Source: an uncultured Paraburkholderia sp.
GTDB lineage: Bacteria > Pseudomonadota > Gammaproteobacteria > Burkholderiales > Burkholderiaceae
Length of the DNA: 10,407 bases
Assembly (NCBI GenBank): GCA_937917025.1
Contig: CALFSF010000171.1
Coordinates: 1 to 10,407 of the forward strand
Reading direction: 5' to 3'
Position numbers and translations under genes: made by a program. Each line of letters starts with the position of its first letter. Position 1 is the first letter of the stretch. This document shows positions 6,891-10,407 of the stretch, piece by piece. The notes beneath the pieces were generated by a model. It saw only the letters and a program-made list of their open reading frames with translations. It was not told where the DNA came from and ran no database searches.

Positions 6891-6896
6891 TCTAAT
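6891..6896 (+). promoter_or_regulatory. Possible -10 box for the yfcG-like gene
   Basis: TCTAAT matches five of six bases of TATAAT and lies in the 158-bp gap before the GST gene, 66 bases from its start. The only -35 candidate at 17-bp spacing, CTGCAT at 6868-6873, is poor and lies inside the preceding hairpin. This suggests the gene has its own promoter, but the evidence is weak. Confidence 0.25.
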
Positions 6897-6962
6897 TTTC
6901 GTCTGCCTCAACGCATCGACGTCGCATCGCGCGGCGCCGTGCTCACGAAACCAGGAGTCACG

Positions 6963-7664
6963 ATGATCGACGTTTATAGCTGGGCGACCCCGAACGGCCA
7001 CAAAGTCCACATCATGCTCGAGGAAACCGGGCTCGAATATAAGGCGCACGCCATCAACATCGGCGCCGGCGACCAGTTCACACCCGAATTTCTTGCGATC
7101 AGCCCGAACAACAAGATCCCGGCGATTGTCGATTCCGACGGTCCGAAGTCCGCTGACGGCAAGCCGTTTTCGCTGTTCGAATCCGGCGCGATCCTGATTT
7201 ACCTCGCGGAAAAAACCGGCCAGTTTCTGCCGGCCGATCCGGCCGGACGCTATGCGACACTGCAATGGCTGATGTTCCAGATGGGCGGCATCGGCCCGAT
7301 GCTCGGCCAGACGCATCACTTCCGCGTGTACGCGCCGCAGCCGATCGAATACGCGATCAACCGCTACACGAATGAGACGCGACGTCTGTACGGCGTGATG
7401 GATACGCAACTCGGCAAGACCGCCTACCTCGCGGGCAACGACTATACGATCGCGGATATCGCGTCGTTCCCGTGGACGCGCTCGTGGAAAAACCAGGGCA
7501 TCGAACTCGACGACTTCCCGAACGTGAAGCGCTGGCACGAAGCGATCGCCGCGCGTCCGGCCGTGATCCGCGGCGTGGAAGTGTTGACTTCCATGCGCAA
7601 GGAACTCACCGATGACAAAGCGCGCGAAATCCTCTTTGGCGCGACGCAATACGCGAAGCATTGA
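6963..7664 (+). CDS. yfcG: Nu-class glutathione transferase / disulfide reductase, YfcG-like, 233 aa
   Basis: The protein closely resembles E. coli YfcG, a Nu-class GST that binds two glutathiones per site and reduces disulfides. The N-terminal ATPNGHKV carries Thr-9 and Asn-11, which in YfcG contact glutathione in place of a catalytic Cys or Ser. ISPNNKIPAIVD follows with the cis-proline, then LFESGAILIYLAEKTG with the Glu-Ser pair. The helical domain has GGIGPMLGQTHHF and YTIADIASFPW, both hallmarks of the group. The length is normal. ATG 6963 has AGGAG at 6953-6957. A longer frame reaches back to 6837, but that extension lies in the hairpin region and lacks family similarity. The gene stands between two acyl-CoA operons, probably as a separate unit, and ends at a strong terminator. 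Its role is probably thiol redox balance or peroxide defence. Confidence 0.93.
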   Translation: MIDVYSWATPNGHKVHIMLEETGLEYKAHAINIGAGDQFTPEFLAISPNNKIPAIVDSDGPKSADGKPFSLFESGAILIYLAEKTGQFLPADPAGRYATLQWLMFQMGGIGPMLGQTHHFRVYAPQPIEYAINRYTNETRRLYGVMDTQLGKTAYLAGNDYTIADIASFPWTRSWKNQGIELDDFPNVKRWHEAIAARPAVIRGVEVLTSMRKELTDDKAREILFGATQYAKH

Positions 7665-7680
7665 ACCTCGCGTGTCGCGC

Positions 7681-7725
7681 AATAAAAAACGCGGTTGCCT
7701 GAGAAGGCAACCGCGTTCTGCTTTC
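7681..7725. terminator. Strong bidirectional intrinsic terminator
   Basis: AACGCGGTTGCC (7688-7699) pairs perfectly with GGCAACCGCGTT (7706-7717) around a 6-base loop, a 12-bp GC-rich stem. Read on the minus strand, it is followed by a T-run (complement of AATAAAAAA at 7681-7689), an excellent terminator for the MaoC operon. On the plus strand it is followed by a weaker T-rich CTGCTTTCT for yfcG. It lies between the two convergent stop codons. Confidence 0.88.
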
Positions 7726-7744
7726 TACCGCGTCAAATCAAACG

Positions 7745-8218
7745 TCAATGCGGGAAGTAATGCCGGGTGATGAACTCGGCGACACAGACAGGCCGCTCAC
7801 TCCCCTGCTTTTCCAGCGTCACGTTCCAGACAACCTGCACGCCGTTGTCGTCGACGTCCGTCACCCCGGCCACCACGAATTGCGCGCGTACGCTCGATCC
7901 GACCGGCACCGGCGACGTGAAGCGCACCCGGTTGAGCCCGTAGTTGACGCCCATGCGCTGCTTCAACGAAACGGTCTTCTCGAGCAGCCCTGGAATCAGC
8001 GACAGCGTCATGAAACCATGCGCGATCGGTTCACCAAATGGCGACTCACGTTTTGCCCGTTCAGGATCGACGTGAATCCATTGATGATCGCCTGTCGCCG
8101 CCGCGAAACGGTCCACGCTCGCCTGATCGATGTCGACCCAGACGCTGACCAGCGCGCCCGTACCCATGAGCGCGCGGAACGCATGCGCATCGGTCACTTC
8201 GACGCTGTCCGGCGTCAT
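7745..8218 (-). CDS. MaoC-family (R)-specific enoyl-CoA hydratase, Rv0130/HtdZ-like, 157 aa
   Basis: This is a single-hotdog MaoC dehydratase that adds water to a trans-2-enoyl-CoA to give (R)-3-hydroxyacyl-CoA. The hydratase-2 motif is ATGDHQWIHVDPERA, with catalytic Asp-44 and His-49 five residues apart as in PhaJ. FGEPIAHGFMTLSL (61-74) follows. NYGLNRVRF and PVPVGSSVRA resemble mycobacterial Rv0130 (HtdZ), a hydratase of about 150 aa. The start ATG at 8216-8218 overlaps the stop of the upstream MaoC gene as ATGA, so the two are translationally coupled. It is the last gene of its operon, followed by the strong terminator. The coupling suggests the two MaoC proteins may form a heteromer, but each has its own Asp-His pair, so separate homodimers are also possible. 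NodN-like relatives share this fold. Confidence 0.92.
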   Translation of the reverse strand: MTPDSVEVTDAHAFRALMGTGALVSVWVDIDQASVDRFAAATGDHQWIHVDPERAKRESPFGEPIAHGFMTLSLIPGLLEKTVSLKQRMGVNYGLNRVRFTSPVPVGSSVRAQFVVAGVTDVDDNGVQVVWNVTLEKQGSERPVCVAEFITRHYFPH

Positions 8219-8673
8219 GCCGCGTTACCCGGATTGCGCAAGCCGAAGAGCCCTTTCGAGCGCACCGTGATCACTGTTTCGCCGTGCTGGTTGATACCTT
8301 CCCACTGCGTCGACACGATGCCGCGATCGGGTTTGCTCGCGGACACGCGCCGCTCGAGCACGGTGTTCAGCATGCGGATCGTATCGCCGGCACGCACGGG
8401 CTTGAGCCAGCGGATGTCGTCGATGCCGGGCGAGCCCATCGACGTCGACCCCGCAAACGCGTTGCGCACGAGCAGCCCCATCATCACCGAACAGGTATGC
8501 CAGCCACTCGCGATCAGCGTGCCGTACGGCGAAGCCGCCGCGCCTTCATCGCTGATATGAAACGGTTGTGGATCGAACTGCTCGGCGAAGCCGATGATCT
8601 CTTCCCGCGTGAACGTGTGTTCACCGATCTCGAAGGTCTTGCCGACCTCCATGTCTTCAAAGCTCAAACCCAT
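8215..8673 (-). CDS. MaoC-family dehydratase, second hotdog protein, 152 aa
   Basis: This is a second single-hotdog MaoC protein. The motif FAEQFDPQPFHI (29-40) contains Asp-34 and His-39 with the canonical spacing and Asp-Pro-Gln-Pro context. YGTLIASGWHTCSVMM (50-65) is the active-site helix, and WLKPVRAGDTI the following beta segment. Both catalytic residues are present, so it should hydrate an enoyl-CoA. The start is the ATG at 8671-8673: an ideal AAGGAGGT ribosome site (8680-8687) stands six bases before it. The GTG at 8677-8679 abuts that site with no spacing and is unlikely. The gene lies 30 bases after the dehydrogenase stop and overlaps the next MaoC gene by four bases. It is clearly different from its neighbour in sequence, so they do not look like a recent tandem duplication. 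The substrate is unknown. Confidence 0.92.
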   Translation of the reverse strand: MGLSFEDMEVGKTFEIGEHTFTREEIIGFAEQFDPQPFHISDEGAAASPYGTLIASGWHTCSVMMGLLVRNAFAGSTSMGSPGIDDIRWLKPVRAGDTIRMLNTVLERRVSASKPDRGIVSTQWEGINQHGETVITVRSKGLFGLRNPGNAA

Positions 8674-8679
8674 CTTCAC

Positions 8680-8687
8680 ACCTCCTT
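8680..8687 (-). promoter_or_regulatory. Perfect Shine-Dalgarno that fixes the MaoC start
   Basis: AAGGAGGT on the minus strand is fully complementary to the 3' end of 16S rRNA. It ends directly at the GTG (8677-8679) and six bases before the ATG (8671-8673). Normal spacing therefore selects the ATG. It predicts strong initiation of the first MaoC gene independent of the dehydrogenase upstream. Confidence 0.75.
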
Positions 8688-8703
8688 CATGTGGATCGAC
8701 AGA

Positions 8704-9831
8704 TCATACTTCGGCGACGGCAAACCCGGGGAGCGCGGCAAAACGTTCGAGATGGTGATCGACGTCGCCCAGCGTGGTCTCGATGATCGCGAGGCGCTTG
8801 AACAGATGCGCCGCCGCGACTTCGTTGGTCACGCCCATGCCGCCGTGCAGCTGAACCGCCTGCTGGCCGACAAAGCGCGCGGCCTGCCCGACGCGAACCT
8901 TCGCAGCCGATACCGCACGGCGACGCTCATCGGCATCTTCGCTCGCGTAGCGCACGGCGGCGAGATAGGCGATCGAGCGCGCCTGTTCCGCGTGAATCAG
9001 CATCTCGACCATGCGATGCTGCAGCGACTGGAAACGCGCGATCGGCACGCCGAACTGCTGACGCTGCTTCGTATATTCGGCGGTGGCGTGATTCAGCGCA
9101 TCGAGCGCGCCGACGGCCTCCGCGCACAGCAGCACGAGGCCGTAATCGGCGATGCGCTCGAGCGTCGCGGCGCCCGCATGCGCACCGGCAAGACGTCGCG
9201 CCGGCGTCGCCTCGAACGACAGCGTCGCGGCACGCTGGCCGTCGATCGTGCGGTAATCGGTGACCTGCGCATCTTGCGCGTCGCGCTCGACCACGAACAG
9301 CGCGATCTCGCCGTCCAGACGTGCGGGCACGATCCAGTAATCCGCCTGCGCGCCGTGCTGCACGACGGATTTCCTGCCCGTCAGCACGTAGCCCTCGCCC
9401 TGTTTTGTCGCGGTCGTTTCCACCGCGAAAATGTCGTAGCGCGCGGCCGGTTCATGAAACGCCACGGCGAGCCTGATCTCGCCCGCCGCGGCGCGTTCGA
9501 GCAGGCGCGCATCGTCGCCGTCGCCCGTACCGGCGAGGCGCAGCGCCTCGATACCCACGGCCGTCGCCCAGTACGGCTCGATCACGAGCGCGCGACCGAG
9601 TTCCTGCATCACCACGAGCATGTCGACGGGACTGCCGTTGAAGCCGCCTTGCGCTTCAGGCACCGGCAGCGCCGTGAGACCGAGTTCGGTAAACGCGGAC
9701 CAGTGCGTGTCCGACACGCCCGCGTCGGTACGTACGATCGACTGGCGTGCCTCGAAACCGTAGTTCTTGTCGAGATAGCGGCGCAGCGCGTCGGCGAATT
9801 GCTGTTGTTCGTCGTTAAAAGTGAAGTCCAT
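8704..9831 (-). CDS. Acyl-CoA dehydrogenase family protein, likely non-catalytic partner subunit, 375 aa
   Basis: The protein has the full acyl-CoA dehydrogenase fold: an N-terminal helical part, a beta domain (about 120-210), and C-terminal helices with QQFGVPIARFQSLQHRMVEM and QLHGGMGVTNE. It lacks two usual elements. The TEP-x-x-GSD segment before the beta domain is degenerate (FHEPAARYD). The IYEGT-x-x-IxR segment with the catalytic Glu is replaced by IETTLGDVDHHL. By hand alignment, the alternative Glu position used by isovaleryl-CoA dehydrogenase is Tyr here. These traits fit the weaker subunit of heteromeric dehydrogenases such as the pimeloyl-CoA dehydrogenase small subunit or the FadE28/29 and FadE26/27 pairs. 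ATG 9831 has GAGGAG at seven-base spacing; a TTG at 9846 lies within the previous gene. The partner gene ends 11 bases upstream. The family is secure; the partner role is inferred. Confidence 0.9.
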   Translation of the reverse strand: MDFTFNDEQQQFADALRRYLDKNYGFEARQSIVRTDAGVSDTHWSAFTELGLTALPVPEAQGGFNGSPVDMLVVMQELGRALVIEPYWATAVGIEALRLAGTGDGDDARLLERAAAGEIRLAVAFHEPAARYDIFAVETTATKQGEGYVLTGRKSVVQHGAQADYWIVPARLDGEIALFVVERDAQDAQVTDYRTIDGQRAATLSFEATPARRLAGAHAGAATLERIADYGLVLLCAEAVGALDALNHATAEYTKQRQQFGVPIARFQSLQHRMVEMLIHAEQARSIAYLAAVRYASEDADERRRAVSAAKVRVGQAARFVGQQAVQLHGGMGVTNEVAAAHLFKRLAIIETTLGDVDHHLERFAALPGFAVAEV

Positions 9832-9842
9832 TACGCCGCTCC

Positions 9843-10407
9843 TCAAAGGCCCAGAATCATCTGCGCGATGATGTTCTTTTGAATCTCGTTCGAACCGCCG
9901 TAGATCGACGTCTTACGGAAATTGAAGTAATACGCCGCGAGCGGCGCTGCATCGTCGTCGCCGGCCACGCTATGCGCGCGCTCGCCTTCGAGGAACGGCA
10001 CGTCGAACGGCGCCGCCATCGGGCCGACCGCTTCGAACATCAACTCGGTCAGCGCCTGCTGCACTTCGGTACCCTTGATCTTCAGCATCGACGCTTCCGG
10101 CCCCGGACCGCGTCCGCCCGTCTCGGCGCTCACGACGCGCAGCACCGTGATCTCGAGCGCCATCATTTCGATTTCCAGATTCGCGACCTTCGCCGAGAAA
10201 ACCGGATCGTGCAGCAACGGCTTGCCGTTCTTCTTCTGGTTCAGCGCGAGGCGCTTCAGGAAAACGAGTTCGCGCTTCGACTGGCCGACGCGTGCGATAC
10301 CGGTGCGCTCGTGACCGAGCAGATATTTCGCATACGTCCAGCCGCGATTCTCATCGCCGACGAGATTCTCGACCGGCACCGTCACGTCTTCGAAAAAAAC
10401 TTCGTTG
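9843..10407 (-). CDS. Acyl-CoA dehydrogenase, catalytic-type subunit, C-terminal part, 5' end outside window
   Basis: The frame stays open to the window edge, giving about 188 C-terminal residues ending in IIAQMILGL. It begins in the NEVFF-DV-VP-ENLVG segment that follows the beta domain in this family, then NRGWTYAKYLLGHERTG. The Glu in HERTG (codon 10308-10310) aligns with Glu-254, the catalytic base of isovaleryl-CoA dehydrogenase. IYGGSNEIQKNI has Gly where medium-chain enzymes keep the catalytic Glu, which fits use of the alternative position. This pattern is common in the larger subunit of heteromeric dehydrogenases. The next gene encodes an apparently base-less paralogue 11 bases downstream, so the two probably form one enzyme. 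The GTG at 10385 is an internal codon. Its substrate class (branched, dicarboxylic or steroid-like acyl-CoA) cannot be told from this fragment. Confidence 0.93.
   Translation of the reverse strand, partial: NEVFFEDVTVPVENLVGDENRGWTYAKYLLGHERTGIARVGQSKRELVFLKRLALNQKKNGKPLLHDPVFSAKVANLEIEMMALEITVLRVVSAETGGRGPGPEASMLKIKGTEVQQALTELMFEAVGPMAAPFDVPFLEGERAHSVAGDDDAAPLAAYYFNFRKTSIYGGSNEIQKNIIAQMILGL

Noticed and set aside
6837..6962. N-terminal extension of the YfcG-like protein
   Set aside because: YfcG begins at the Met-Ile-Asp of ATG 6963, which has AGGAG in front; the extension covers a hairpin and a possible promoter.
7745..8673. Tandem duplication of one MaoC gene
   Set aside because: Both share only the hotdog motif; sequences outside it differ widely, so this is an old paralogous pair at most.
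8676..8690. Four-codon minus-strand mini-ORF overlapping the MaoC Shine-Dalgarno
   Set aside because: ATG-AAG-GAG-GTG-TGA can be read, but it has no ribosome site of its own and arises from the SD sequence itself.
8284..9882. 532-codon plus-strand frame across the minus-strand operon
   Set aside because: It crosses the boundaries of several clear minus-strand genes and its Arg/His-rich translation matches nothing recognisable; it is an antisense shadow.

Overview
The window looks like chromosomal DNA of a Burkholderiales bacterium, most likely Burkholderia or Paraburkholderia. It is strongly GC-rich with GC-rich third codon positions, dense ATGA-coupled genes, and proteins resembling those of that group. 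This assignment rests on sequence character and recalled protein similarity, not on a search. I see no tRNA, rRNA, CRISPR array, insertion sequence, phage gene or integration scar.

Layout. (1) 1-425, plus strand: the C-terminal end of a YbdL-type methionine aminotransferase. (2) 520-1170, minus: a GST-like protein, convergent with it across a long hairpin. (3) 1316-6804, plus: an apparent five-gene operon. It encodes a PaaH-like two-domain 3-hydroxyacyl-CoA dehydrogenase, a crotonase-fold protein with PaaG-like active-site residues, a histidine phosphatase, an aminoglycoside-phosphotransferase-fold kinase, and an ACAD10/ACAD11-type acyl-CoA dehydrogenase. A 12-bp perfect palindrome overlaps a possible extended -10 element in front of it. 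(4) 6963-7664, plus: a Nu-class glutathione transferase of the YfcG type, followed by a strong bidirectional terminator. (5) 7745-10407, minus: a second acyl-CoA operon, with two acyl-CoA dehydrogenase subunits (the first cut by the window edge) and two single-hotdog MaoC hydratases.

How the genes may work together. The two operons face each other across yfcG and use different hydratase chemistries: crotonase plus 3-HAD, versus MaoC hydratases. The most interesting part is the plus-strand operon. Its kinase and dehydrogenase correspond to the two domains fused in animal ACAD10/ACAD11 and to LvaA/LvaC of Pseudomonas levulinate catabolism. Those systems phosphorylate the 4-hydroxyl of a 4-hydroxyacyl-CoA and then eliminate phosphate. 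The operon may therefore be an unfused bacterial 4-hydroxyacyl-CoA degradation module, with an extra phosphatase and a crotonase that lacks both hydratase glutamates. The substrate cannot be read from sequence: no CoA ligase, thiolase or local regulator gene lies in the window.

The minus-strand operon resembles in outline the actinobacterial steroid side-chain systems: a heteromeric dehydrogenase with one apparently non-catalytic subunit, plus paired MaoC proteins. Here too the substrate is unknown.
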